Part shown: in pieces, positions 11,597 to 23,600 of the stretch | How positions within the stretch are numbered: position 1 is the stretch's first letter | Layout: each line of letters opens with the position of its first letter | From: Physcomitrium patens | Lineage: Eukaryota; Streptophyta; Bryopsida; Funariales; Funariaceae | NCBI RefSeq assembly: GCF_000002425.4 | Contig: NC_037270.1 | Span: 5,268,239-5,332,238, forward strand | Length of the DNA: 64,000 bases | Reading direction: 5' to 3' | Made by a program: the position numbers and the translations under genes | Notes under the pieces: model-generated | Told to the model about the DNA's origin: nothing | Database searches by the model: none | Seen by the model: only the letters and a program-made list of their open reading frames with translations

Positions 11597-12612
11597 TTAT
11601 AAAAAAAGAAAATAAAAATTTTGAAGGATTTTTGGGAGGAGTTTCTGGTGAGGAGTCTTCTAAAGGACAAGGTATGCACATGGATCCGTCTATTGCTAGT
11701 ATGTTTCAAGCCTTCTCATTATCAATGCAGCAATAGCAAAGCAATGATCGAAAGGAAGCTTTGGCAACCAAAGCATTGCAAGCAGTGGTCAATAAAATTG
11801 ATCAATTTGATGGGAGGAATATTTCAAGGTATTTAAGATGTTATGTTCGTGAAATGGAATTAAATCGGGTTTCTGAGAAAAAAATGGTTGCACTATTTGG
11901 ACTTGCCACTATACCGGAGATAAGAGACCACATTACATCGATTACGGATCGTTATGGGAATTCATGGGAGGTTTTTTCACATGCATTGAAAGACGAATAT
12001 TTCTTGGAAGATGCTGATCGCGTTACTAAAAAGCTGTTTCTAGAATGGATTGAACAGCCCAATAAGAATTTACAAGCAACAGAGCTACTAAGGGAATTTG
12101 AGAGGCAGTACTCTCAATTATCGAAGGTAGAAAAATTGACATTAGAGCCGAACAAAGTTGATCTATTTCTTCAAGCTGCTGATAGAGAATTGTAAGGGAA
12201 ATTAGAACTTCTTCTTGAAGACAAAGAAGAAGATGAAGGATTGACAACAAAGTGAAAGAACGTTGAAGATGCGGTGGGGTTTCTTACAAAAAGAGAAAGG
12301 AGGAAGGATAGAAGTAATATTCCGAAAATAGTACAAGCACCCAAAGCTCTAGTACGTACAACACCACAAACAATGCCTACAGTTCAACCTTCGACATCCT
12401 TATCAAAGAAAGCAGATATAGGGATGGAAGAAATTATATGAGGAATGCGAGATCTTCAAATCAAATTGGTAAGACTTGAAGAGAATACTTCTATAAACAA
12501 TTCGAAGAATGTTTCAAAACAAGGATACGTACAAAGATGCATTTGGTGTGATGATGCTTCACACACTAGAAAAGATTGCAATGAATTTAATAATATGATA
12601 TGGCAGGGAATT
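11597..12612 (+). pseudogene. gag: B1 gag (stops and a deletion)
   Basis: The frame runs from near 11597, where the start codon is lost (the equivalent in B3 has ATG), through the open stretch 11761-12195 and on with scattered stops. The end holds a good CCHC knuckle (CIWCDDASHTRKDC, about 12538-12580: Cys-x2-Cys-x4-His-x4-Cys). Compared with B3 (about 61790-61935), roughly 150-170 bp following the knuckle are missing near 12615, which breaks the frame. Gag would package the RNA. Confidence 0.8.
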
Positions 12613-13831
12613 ATTTGCTAGAGTAGATGATGAAATTGGTGGAAGTACGGAAACTAGTGAGTTTTGGGCTTCTGTCGTTTCTACAATGCAAGAAGGAAAA
12701 TTACCTCGAGAAGCGTTATTGAGAACTGCAGCTACAATACGAGGTAGAACAGGTTGAGAGGATCCTGTTGAGTCTCTTTCAGTTCATGCATATATTGCTA
12801 AGAGCCAACATGAAGCTTTGATGGAAGAAAAGAGACGAGGAAATTTTGATGATACTAGAGAAGGAAATTCTTCTAAGAGGCAAACTCGAGGAGACAAGGC
12901 TCTGGAGGCAGTTTCACAAGAATTTCCTGTAATTGATACCTCAGCATCATTGGGAGAAAAAACAAAGGAGACAAAAGATAAAGGCAAATCAATTGCTTAT
13001 AAGCTACTTTCTGACATTGAAGCGGCAACAAATTTGAAAGGGGTGCTGGAAGAACATATATTAAATACTAAGGTGGAATTCACTTTGAAAGAAGTCTTGG
13101 GAATTGCAAAGAGGGAGTTTCATGATGTCATCATTGACAGCATTAAGCGAAAGAGGCAATTAATGAGCGAAACTGGAATGAGTCATGCTATTGATGCAAG
13201 AATATATAAAGATGAAGAAGAGGTTGATATTGGTTACAAGCAACCAACAAATGAAAAGAATGGGTATAATCAGCGAGTACATTTCGAAGATTCTAGTGAC
13301 AAGGAAATGGGAACTTTGAGCCATTATACTCGAAAGCATTGGGCAAGGGCAACTACTGAGGTATTGGTGAAAGTAGGAGATATAGAAGAACCAATTGTTG
13401 CTTTAGTCGACCATGGTTCTGAAATAAATCTCATGTCTAAAGATCTTTATAAGAAGCAAAAATGGCCAATTGATATGGAACATGGATGGGCAATTCGAGC
13501 AGCTAATAACACATAGGGCGAATTATATAGAGCTTGTCCAGATGTCAAAATTCAGATTGGGGATGTTGCAACTGAGCAACATTTCTTCGTTCAAGATACA
13601 ACGTCTTATCCGTTGATTTTAGGACAACCTTATATTACGGCAACACGGATGGAAACAAAATTACTAGACGATGGTTCTGCTTATGCAAGGGTACGTAGCA
13701 AGGATGGGAGGAAAGCTGTACAATTTCTAACAGTACCTCCTAACCATAAACGGAATCGAGATAGATTGAGAGAGAAACCATTGCCAAAGATTGTTGAAGG
13801 ATTTAAGGATTTTGGGGAGGTACCACTGTAA
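12613..13831 (+). pseudogene. B1 gag/protease region with a DHGS active-site box
   Basis: Open stretches 12818-13516 and 13613-13831 share a frame, separated by a TAG at 13514. The first half is a charged Lys/Glu-rich linker. The second is a retropepsin-like fold: LVDHGSEINLMS near 13403 stands where most families have D-[ST]-G, followed by the ILGQPYITA block near 13617. The matching B3 box reads DYGS. A frame change follows near 13831, because the RT domain is in another frame. It would mature the polyprotein. Confidence 0.75.
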
Positions 13832-13908
13832 AGCGAGATTATGGAGGTACAAAAGAAGAGGTACTCTCGCGAGATGAAGGTGCCTTTGATGCGAGTTTTG
13901 TTGGTATA

Positions 13909-15243
13909 TTGGAGAATGGAAATATTATGTATAAGAAAGTTGATGATTTTAAAAGAAAGAAAAGAAAAAGATTATATGATATTGAAGGACAATTACGCAA
14001 GTTAGGTACATTGCAAGATGATGAGAGGATTTTAGGTGTTTATGAAGAAAATGGACTGGAAGATTCATTGGAATTGATTACATCTATTGGGTTAGGGGAT
14101 AATGATAAGGTTGTTGAGATTCATTCAAGAGAGGTTTATACCATACTTGAATCTTTTCAAGCACCAGAAGTCACTGTAGAGATGAGATATAAAATGGCAG
14201 ATAAGAAGGTAAAGCCTGTTGCTGGACCATTACCAGAAGATTCTAAATAACAAATGGGAGAAGCATCAAAAGAAGTAAGTTTAAGAGATCCAGTGAGTAT
14301 TGGACATCAGTTTATTAAAGAGACTTTTGAAGAATTGAAGATTGGTTCTGATGGTTCTTTATTGCCGGAGGAAATTACTTGCTTCAAAAAGATGTTGGCT
14401 AAACAAGGTAGATCGTTTGCCTTCGAATCTCATGAAATTGGGTGTGTGGATCCAAATATTATAACACCTATGGTTATCTTCACTGTACCGCATGTACCTT
14501 GGAATCTAAGACCGATTCCAGTACCGAGGGCACATTTACCTAAATTGGTTGAACTATTAAAGGAAAAGATAAAGATGAAAATATTGGAACCTTCATTTGC
14601 ACCGTATTCTAGTCGATGGTTTACGGTACCTAAGAAGAATGGGTCACTACGGTTTATTCAAGATATGCAACCGGTGAATGCTGTAACTGTCAAGAATGCA
14701 GGAATTGGACCTATTGTGGATGAATTTGCTGAGGCGTTTGCTGGAAGGGCGATCTATTCAATGGGTGATTTGTATTTAGGTTATAATCAATTTCAACTTG
14801 CCGAAGGAAGTAGAGATATGACAACGATGAGGACACCGCTTGGATTGGTTAGAATGTGCACTCTTCCTCAAAGCGCGACCAACTCAGTTGGACATATGAT
14901 GAATGGGATGAATAAGGTATTGAGAGATTTTATTCCGAAAAAGACTATGCCTTTTCTGGATGATGTTCCTATAAAAGGGTGCAGAGAAAGAGACAAGGAT
15001 GAAACTTTAGATACGAAGGGGTGTCGCAAATATGTTGTTGATCATATACAAGATTGTGAAAAGATTTTAACTCGGCTTGGAGAAGTTTGTCTTACATTAT
15101 CGGGTATAAAGTCTGTATTTGGAATACGAGAGGTTGTAATTGTTGGACATTTATGTGGATCTTACGGAAGAAAACTAGATCCGACTAAAGTTGATGCAAT
15201 TGGAAGGATGAAAGAGGATTGTGATTCTTTAACAGAGGTTTGA
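13909..15243 (+). pseudogene. pol: B1 reverse transcriptase
   Basis: One frame with a stop at 14248 and a TGA at 15241. RT landmarks: VPKKNGSLRFIQDMQPVN near 14628, the GYNQFQL block near 14780, and the catalytic box PFLDDVPIKG near 14948-14977, where plant Ty3 elements usually have Y-[LMV]-D-D. The region after the box (..GHLC.. near 15146) is typical of the same branch. The domain is full length and looks almost usable apart from the terminal TGA. Confidence 0.85.
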
Positions 15244-16953
15244 AGGTTTTTGGGTGCATGTATATTTTATCGAATCTGGATCCCTCATTTTGCTCACATA
15301 GCAGATCCATTATATGAACTGTTACGCAAGGGTTACCGATTTAAATGGGAAGAAAGGCATATTCAGGTAATGCAAAGATTGAAGAAATTATTGATGTCAC
15401 CTCCAATATTGAAGAAGGTTGATTATAAGTGCAATAGACCAGTGATTCTTACTGTGGACGCTAGTCCAATTGCCATTGGATGGGCTGTGAGTCAAGATGA
15501 TTCCAGATGGGATAGATTTGCAGTTCAGTTTGGGGCTAAAGTTTTAAGTATTCGTCAGCGTGCATATTTGCAAGTCAAAAGAGAACTTTGGGGAGTCGTT
15601 TCGATTATGAAAGCTGAAAAGGATTATTTGATTGTGGCAGCAGTAGTAATTGAAACAGATTGCTTGCCATTGCTTGGAATGATTTTTAACTGTTCAACGC
15701 CAGATATTACAATGTTGAGATGGATTGCTTATATTAAGTCACTAAATCCAGAATTTAAGCATATCACTGGAAAGGACAATTTAGTAGCAGACATGCTATC
15801 TCGAGCAAGATACGAGAGGGAGTACAAAATGGTTGAAGACATTGATGACGTCGGATCAAAATTCTATTCAATATCAAATCTCAACAGAGAAGACAAGCTA
15901 TTTCTTGAAGAATCTTATGAAGGAGAATTATTGGATATTGGTCGTTACTTGAATACCTTGACTAAGCAGGGAAATTGGTCTATAGAAAAATTCAAACAAA
16001 TAAGAAAAAAAGCATATGGATTTTTACTTCGAGATGGATTCTTATGGAAGAGACCAAAGAAAGGAATTGGGATGCCACAACGAGTGATATGCAAAAAGGA
16101 TGAAAAACTAAAATTATTAAAGGAGTTTCATGATAGTTTATGGGCAGGGCATAGAGGAATCTGGGCTACTTTTGCTAAACTCAAGGAACGATATTGGTGG
16201 AAAAATATGTATCGAGATGTGCTCTCATTTGTAGAGTCATGTGAAATCTGTCAATCGTATTCTAATATCCGACATCAAGATGGTCTTCATCCTACATATC
16301 CTCTGGCTATTCATTTTAAATGGGTTGCTGATTTGGTTATTATGTCGGTTGGGTTATGGCAGATGAGATATTTGGTTTTAGCTCGTGAAGATTTATCAAA
16401 TCAAGTAGAAGGAAGAGCATTGGGGACAAAATCTACAGAGAGGATTTGTAGGTTTTTGCTTGAAGATGTCATTTGCCACTACGGATGCGTGGGAAAAATC
16501 ACTGCAGATCGTGGAGAATTAAATGTGCAAGAAGCTCGTAAGTTCTTTGAAAGATGTGGAGTTAAACTATCACTGACTACTGCTTATAATCCGGAAGGGA
16601 ATGCAAAAAGCGAATGCGGTCACCCACCGATTATGAAAGCATTGGTTAAAGCTTGTAATGGGAAAGTTAAAGAGTGGCCACGGCTTTTGTCATTTGCATT
16701 ATGGACTGATCAAACAACACATAGTTCGGTGACAGGATATATGCCAGTAGAACTTATGACAGGTCAAAAACCAATTATGCCGATTGAAGAAAAGGTACTT
16801 ACTTGGAGTATGCTACCATGGAAAGATGGATTGATAAGAGAAGAACTTCTGGCTATTAGGATTCGACAATTGGAGCAAAGAACGGAAGATGTCCAGATAG
16901 CATTGGGAAGGTTAAAAAGAGCAAGGTTACAAAACAAGGCGCGATTCGATTAG
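15244..16953 (+). pseudogene. pol: B1 RNase H and integrase
   Basis: Continues the RT frame after the TGA and stays open for 567 codons. Order: RT connection, RNase H (LTVDASPIAIGWAVSQDD near 15449), integrase zinc module (His..His..CEICQSY, about 16130-16260), and the DDE core with Asp near 16329, Asp in TADRGE near 16504 and Glu in SECGHPP near 16611. It ends at a TAG at 16951. This is the best-preserved pol segment of family B in the window. Confidence 0.87.
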
Positions 16954-17307
16954 CAACATCAATTGAGACCAAAAGCAATCGAGGAAGGTGACTAGATACT
17001 TGTTTATGACAATAGTCTAAATAATCAACATAGTACTTTGCGGAAATTTTCAAAACGTTGGTTTGGACCATATGTGGTAACAACTATTCATGGTAATGCG
17101 ACTTACTCGTTAAGGGAGTTAGATGTTACAAAATTGAAAATACCAATTGCAGGGAAGCGAGTAAAAATATTTAAACGAAGACACGTAGAGATGAATATGG
17201 AAGACCATAATGAAGGTATAGAAATTCAGCAGCAAGAAGATGAAAGTGATTTGGATAATGAAGATGACGAAGACGAACAGGACAAAGACGTAGAGGATGT
17301 ATTCTGA
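16954..17307 (+). pseudogene. B1 integrase C-terminal GPY/F module and acidic tail
   Basis: The same frame after two or more stops; the open part is 17038-17307. A GPY/F module is visible (KRWFGPYVV near 17056), then a basic stretch and a tail made almost only of Asp and Glu. No chromodomain follows. The frame ends with TGA at 17305, about 60 bp before the LTR. A purine-rich TTAGAGAGGGTGGA just before 17370 is the likely polypurine tract. Confidence 0.75.
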
Positions 17308-17369
17308 ATCAAACAGCAATTGGGTAAATTGGTACATACTGGAGGATGCACAGATTTAGAGAGGGTGGA

Positions 17370-18591
17370 TGTTGTGTTGTAACACGAGTATACAGTGAAA
17401 ATAAAAAGAAAAGAGAATTTTATTAATATTCAGTTACCTCGAATATTGGGAGCAACGACCAACTCTAGTGCAAATACTGAGTGGTCAGGTTCAGTCACCC
17501 CGTTACAGTGAGCTGGGGCATACTGAAATGCTCCATTCGATTCCAATAATAGGAGTCAGCAGGAAGGGAAAGGACCAATTCACGCGACGGGTGAGCCTGG
17601 TTCGAAGAGCCAATTGGATCCAATTTTGAGAATCCAATCCGGGTCCTCTTATCCAATATGAGACCTGAATTGGTCGGGCAACCCAATGCAGTCTGATTAC
17701 GGGAACATCCAGGTTACTATGGGTCCTCTTACCCAATATGAGACCTGAATTGGTCGGGCGACTCAATGTGGACCCGAGTATGGGGTTTCGATTCTGTTTC
17801 AGGCTGTCCTATTTTCTTTGCCGTTTCGAAAGCTCTGACGGCGGGAGCCAATTTTGGATCTAAGCTCTGACGATGGGAGCCAATTCCGGATCCAAGACGA
17901 AAGATTAAAGAAATTCAGAGGATAAGGTTAGGGGGGGAATAAGTTTTTAGGGGGGGTTTTTTTTTTGGGATTAAGGAAGAGCTAGCTTCAAGCTCTTGGG
18001 AAGGTTACGAGTTTTTTTTCATTAGAGGTTTTTGAAGATCAAGGGGATTGGAGAAGAGCTTCATGCTTCGGGTCGGAGAAGAAAAGATGGAGAATTGGAT
18101 TTTTCTTCTTCATAGAGTTTTGGGAAGACTGAGGCAATCGTTGCTGAAGTCAGTGTTGTAATGGTGAATCGGGATTTTTAATGAAGTGGGTGTGATCACT
18201 CCTGACTGTTTTGTGAAATCGAGTTACGTCTATGATTGAAGGATTAAAAGGGTGTCTATAGGATTGAGTATGTGGAGTGAATGAAATTTATTGGGTTAAT
18301 CTAATAAGACAGTCAGTGGATACAAGATTGTAAGTACAAAGCGGTATCGGAGATTAGCAGATTGAGTTGTTCGGGGTTCTCTGTAACGTCTAGAGACCTA
18401 CCGGCTGGGGCAAAAGAGACTTCGACAAGCAATCGAAGGGCATCCGTATAGATTTACGGTGTATTCTTGTAGTCATTTATATTCCAGCAGTCAAAAACTG
18501 ATAGACTGCTTGACTATTGGCGAATCTCCATACTACCTTCTACAGCCAGACGCCCGATGTATTCTCGAGTAGGAAAGCACGTTATACGATA
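17370..18591 (+). repeat. B1 3' LTR
   Basis: Begins TGTTGTGTTGTAACACG and ends TTATACGATA, each one transition away from the ideal inverted ends. It carries one copy of the unit that is doubled in the 5' LTR. The next bases, CCGT, start the target duplication and the C element. Confidence 0.92.
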
Positions 18592-19933
18592 CCGTCAATA
18601 ACTCGATATGGCCCATGCCATCGAACTTGAAATTTTTCTAGAAATTTTTTAAATTGACTATCATAAAGAAGTACCAAATCATTTGGCATAAAAGCCTTTG
18701 GTCTAAGCTTACTATTATAATAAGTCTTCCTTCATTTTTGTGTAGTTTCCATGATCATTAATGCATTGACTCTAGTTTCATCCAATTTTTTCAATTCTTC
18801 TAAACAGTGCCATAATGAATCATGATCTCCCAATCTAGTATCTATAGCAATTTGTAAACTTTGGACTTCCAATTCAATAGGTAATATTGCTTCCTAGCGA
18901 TAAACCAATTAAAAAGGGATAGCATTGGTACTAACTTTATACACAGTACGATATGCCCATAAAGCTGTAAACAACTTAGAGTCCCAATCTGTTTTTGTTA
19001 AGATATTACATAAAATTTCATTAATCTTTTTTGTTTGTCCATTGGCTCTAGGATGATACGATGTAGTCTTCTGATGTTTTATCTTATATTTAGCCATGAG
19101 TGCTTCAATTGTACTATTTATAAAATGAGTTTCTTCATCACTAACCAATTCTCGTGGACAACCGAACCGTGTAATAATATTTTCATACAAAAAGATTGCT
19201 ACTATACTTGCTCTATCGATTTTCATAGCTACGGCTTTAGCCCATTTTGTTATGTAATCCATTGTTACTAGTATATACCATTTTTGTCTATTTCTCAAGG
19301 CTGGTGTAATTGGTCCCACAAAATCAATTCCCCATTTTTCAAAAGGTGCTTGAGCCAAAATTGCTAGCAATGGTATTCCTGAAGTTCTAGTAGGTCGACT
19401 TGTTCTCTGACATGGATTCAATGACGGACGAATTAGTGGGCATCTGCAAACATTGTTAGCCACCAATAACCAGCTTGTAAAGCTTTACGAGCCGTGCTAT
19501 CCCTCGCAAAATGTCCACTACAACTGTCCAAGTGGCAACCTTTCAATATAGTACGCACTTCAGTCTGATAAATACAACGTTGCAAAACTCCATCCTTGCC
19601 TTGTTTATATAAAGCTTCACCAATCATCGTATAAGGTGCATATTTTAATATTAAGCATCGTTTAAGCTTTGCATTGAAATTAGGTGGGAAGGTTTGAAAT
19701 GTCAAGTATTGGAGTATTTCACTATACTCCGGAGTAATTACATCTACCACAAACAGTTTTGCATTGGGTAGTGCATTGTTAATGGATTCATTATCCAATA
19801 TATTGGATAATTGAGATAAATGGTCCACATTGGAATGTGATTTCTTTGGTCTTACATGAATAGTAAAGTCAAATTTCTGCAAGAGTAGAATCCATTGTGC
19901 AATATGACCACTCAATTGAGGCTTATTAATCAT
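18592..19933 (-). pseudogene. pol: C: integrase
   Basis: Minus strand. Open stretches 19433-19933 (RNase H end, linker, His-His part of the zinc module: GCHLDSCSGHFARDS) and 18909-19466 (rest of the zinc module and DDE core: WGIDFVGPITPA, VSDEETHF, and the Glu position replaced by Lys in GQTKKINE). The GPY module at about 18600-18630 is cut by B1. The catalytic-Glu change and several stops mean it is inactive. The core style is like Tat/Athila integrases. Confidence 0.8.
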
Positions 19934-21290
19934 ATATTTTAAAGCATCATGGTTGATATGAAAAAAAAATTTATAACCAAGAAGATAATGTCAAAACTTT
20001 TGTACGGAATAAATCATTCCCAATGCTTCTCTTTCAGTTGTTGCATAATTTCTTTCAGCCGCTACCAATTGACGACTTGCATAATAAATAGGGTGATCAA
20101 AACCTCGATCATCTTGTTGGCTTAGCACAAAACCAATTACGACATTAGATGCATCCACATAAATTTGGAATGGTTTTTTTCAACAAAGTGCCACCAATAT
20201 TGGTCCTGAAACCAATTTCTATTTCAATGTTTCAAATGCAATTGTACATTCCTTTGTCCAAAATGGACTGGTTCTATCGGTTGGTGGTTTCTTCAAGAGA
20301 TTTGTCAAGGAAAGACATATAATTGCGAATAGATAGATAAATCATCATTAATAATTGACATGGCTGACAAAGGCTCAAACACCCGTAACAGTGTCTGGTT
20401 GCTTTAATTCTACTATAATCTTTATTTTATCCAGATCTATAGCAATGTCTGCCATCGAAACTATATGATCCAACCGTTTACCAAAAGGCACACCAAATTG
20501 GTACTTTTTTGAATTTAAAGAAATTTCATATTTGGCACATTGATTCAAACATTGATCGAGACATTCTAAATGCCTGGCTTTCATACTAAATGTACAGAAA
20601 TCATCGAGAAATATTTCCATTGAAATTCATAGATAATCTTGGAATGCTTACATCATTACCCTTTGAAATGTAGCTGGTGCATTACAAAGCCCAAATGTCA
20701 TAACCTTATAGGCAAAGGTCTCCCAATCCATAGTAAAAGTAGTTTTTAATTGGTCTTCTTTTATAATCTTAACTTGATTATAACCAGAGAATCCATCAAG
20801 AAATGAATAACATTCATGTCCAGTGACAACATCCAATATACTATCCATGAATGGTAAAGGAAAATAATCCTTCTTGGTAGCCGCATTAAGTTTCTAGAAA
20901 TCTTGAGAAATTCAGATTTTTCCGTTCTTTTTTGGCACCATAATAATTGGTGAAACCCATTTACTAAAAAGAACTCGGCGTTGAACTTTAGCATTGGCTA
21001 CGGCAAATTTAGTGCTAACATTCAGCATCAATCCTTCCATATTTCTCAAGGAAGTGGTCGATCTTAGAATGCAACAATGTTCCATTGCATCAACGGTGCT
21101 CACGTAGTGAGTTTCAGAAGTATGAGGTTCAAGCATGTCTAGGAGCATTCAAGAAGAATTCAGGGTTCTTCACAATAACAATCACCTTTATGTGAGAATT
21201 TCCAAAGGATGAACGGTATGTGGACACTCAATTATAATTTTTGTAACTCATCTATGGATGAAAATTCATTCACATATGGAATTTAGTCTT
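19934..21290 (-). pseudogene. pol: C: reverse transcriptase and RNase H
   Basis: Minus strand, in pieces (20912-21148, 20648-20848, 20375-20620, then RNase H to about 19940). RT landmarks: KWVSPIIMVPKKNGK near 20945, FLDGFSGYNQVKI near 20780, GLCNAPATFQRV near 20660, and the catalytic box FLDDFCTFS near 20590. RNase H is recognisable but full of stops and small frame changes. The 5' side fades out near 21290; gag, protease and 5' LTR are not seen. Confidence 0.8.
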
Positions 21291-23600
21291 CGATGATTTT
21301 TAATTATTAGATAAGAAAATATAATAAAATAAAATAAAACAATGTAAAATTTCCTTCAATGTGTGGTTCTTGAATTGATTTAAGTTTTATGTATGGTTAT
21401 TGATGGATGTGTGAGTGGTTAATTGATCTAGTATAGAAAACTTGATGAATCTTATAGTAAGAATATAGAATAGTATTTTCATATAAAAGAAACACAAGAT
21501 AATGAATTATTATGGACTAGAATAAATCACCAATTGGAAGGATTTATTTGAATCTATAATTAAAAAAATCAAGAATTTATTGAACAATATTTTGACAATA
21601 ATTATAAAATAGTAGAACTATTAGATAACTTAATTTTTGTAAATTAGGATATCCTATTAACTAATAGAGGGTTCTTTTAGTTTACAATTAAAGATTCTTG
21701 AATTTAGATTATAATACAAGAAAAGAGTTGCCAAGAATGATAAAGGCGTCCTTCTTGCCTCTATATGTTATTTGATTAAAGAACTATGTTGCAAAGTTTA
21801 ATAGATCATCCAATATGTATTTAAATTGTGAGACATTTTCTAACTTAAAAGACGAGTTTTCAACATATGCACTATATAGTTAACTTATATTACAAGTTGT
21901 CAACATATTGAATAGAACAATATATTGTATTATTATGAAAAAACTTTGTCAATAGCAAAAAGGTGTTTAATATTTTTTATGATAATTGATGGTATATCTC
22001 AAATACAGTTACAAAACTTAATTCATCTATTTGTTTATCAATTTGAAGATAGAAAATCTAAGTTAGTTTTATTTTCATATCTTAGAAAAAAAATTTAAAA
22101 ACTTAAATACAAACTAAGACCCTTTTTTGATATAATATCCTTTGGAAATTCACAATAGCAACATATACTATCAAAAAAGAATTTAGTTGTTTTTTAATTT
22201 ATAATAGTTTTTTCACATGATAAAAAATATATAATTTTACTAAAAAAATATTATCTTATAATATAGAAAATTAATAAAAGAAAGAAAGAAAAATTATATT
22301 ATAAAAGATCTTATTTTAGAATGTAATAAAAAATTATCTTAAAAATATAGATAATAGTCAAGGAGGTAATAAAATTAATAAGGGTTATTATTGTCTTTTT
22401 ATAAAATGGGCTTGTATTTAATTTGTAGAATCATAAAGAAGATAAAATAAGATAAATTAATAAAATTAATATTATAGGTATCTTAAGATAAATTTAAATA
22501 ATAGATTTTAATATAAAATATCTAAAAATATTATATGATGATATCTTAAAAGGATTGATTATGGACTTGAGTTGAAATTAGATCGTAAGATACATAATTG
22601 TGCCTTTATGTTAAATCTAGAATTCAATTGTTGATTGGAAAAAAATATTACATAAAAAAATTCTTAAAATTTGATTGAGCATTGAATTAAAATTATTTGG
22701 ATAAATAATAAATATTTGAGAGCTTTTCAAATTAAAAGGTGTTTTAAGTGGTTTGGATTTTTGAAAAATAAAAGAGAGTTTATATATTTAAGAGTGTTTA
22801 GATGATTCTAGCATATTAATGGGTGAAAATTTGTAGGCTTGTGCATCTACTTGTCTTAATTCTTTTTTATGCATTCAAACTCAATTAAATGGTTAGATCA
22901 AAGGTTATTGAAATCTAAGTAGGCTATGATTCTAGAATTTGGATTTCAAGGATCAATATGGATTTCTTTGATATTAAGTGAGTTAATTGGATTGAAGCAA
23001 GTTTTGTAAATAAAATTTGAACTTAGTTTTTAATATTTTTTTAAATTTCATATGTAAGTGAATAATTCAATAAGAAGTTATTTTTTCTAAAAGACTAATA
23101 TCAAGGTTGGAATAAAAAATCTCAATATTCAAGAAATTAAAGAATTATTTTTAATCTATAATTATTTTTTTAAAAAAATATTATAATTTATATTAACTAT
23201 TAAACTATAATATTTGTAAAATTTTAAACAACACTAATAGTTTAATTAATAGCTATTGAGGTCTTAAGATTTTCATAAGATTTTTTATAATTGATAAAGT
23301 AGTAGGTAGAATTTTATTAAGATCTGTAAGATATCTTTAGAATTTCATTTGAATTTGATTAGAATTAATTTCTAATTTGTTGGGATTTTATTAGAATTTT
23401 TTTAGAATTATAAGGATTTATTTAGTTTTTTGTTAATATTTACTTAATATTTGATTAAAATATTTTAAAATTTTACTTAGAAATTTTTTAGGATTTTTAT
23501 ATGATTTCTTATAAGATTTTTTATTTTATTTTATTTTTATAAAAAAATATTTATGATTTAATTTTTTATAATTTTTTTTTATTAATATAATTTAATTTCT
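21291..23600. other. AT-rich DNA without a gene
   Basis: Very AT-rich with no credible open frame. It holds an E-like LTR fragment (21715-21935) and, from about 22640 to 23590, a diverged repeat that resembles 1660-2960 (shared blocks around ATATTCAAGA and GATTTA-type words). Nothing else is recognised. Confidence 0.5.
21715..21935 (-). repeat. E-like LTR fragment
   Basis: On the reverse strand it matches the promoter-proximal part of the E LTRs (for example 48450-48590 and 56090-56220): the CCTCTATATGTTATTTGATTA block, then words corresponding to the shared ACACATATTGGAGGTC and ACAAGTTGTC blocks. Neither LTR end is clear. Probably a solo-LTR remnant. Confidence 0.5.

Larger units (their letters stand above)
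10235..18591 (+). mobile_element. B1: nearly complete Ty3 retrotransposon of an unusual lineage, inserted in C
   Basis: Two LTRs of 1.29 and 1.22 kb with inverted ends TGTCGT/ACGACA flank gag, protease, RT, RNase H, integrase and a tail. The target duplication is CCGT (10231-10234 and 18592-18595). The LTRs look very similar apart from a 73-bp duplication, so the insertion is fairly recent. It is disabled by stops, frame changes and an internal gag deletion. No chromodomain is visible. Confidence 0.92.
2979..21290 (-). mobile_element. C: Tat/Athila-like Ty3 retrotransposon, split by A1 and B1
   Basis: Four minus-strand pieces belong to one element: 2979-3705 (3' LTR and end of pol), 9868-10234 (tail after integrase), 18592-19933 (integrase) and 19934-21290 (reverse transcriptase and RNase H). 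When A1 and B1 are mentally removed, each with one copy of its target duplication, the C reading frame runs on across both joins. This shows that C was in place first. The 5' LTR, gag and protease are not recognisable to the right. The RT box FLDDFCTFS and the integrase core style point to the non-chromoviral (Tat/Athila/OTA) branch by family knowledge; a phylogeny would be needed to place it. Confidence 0.8.
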
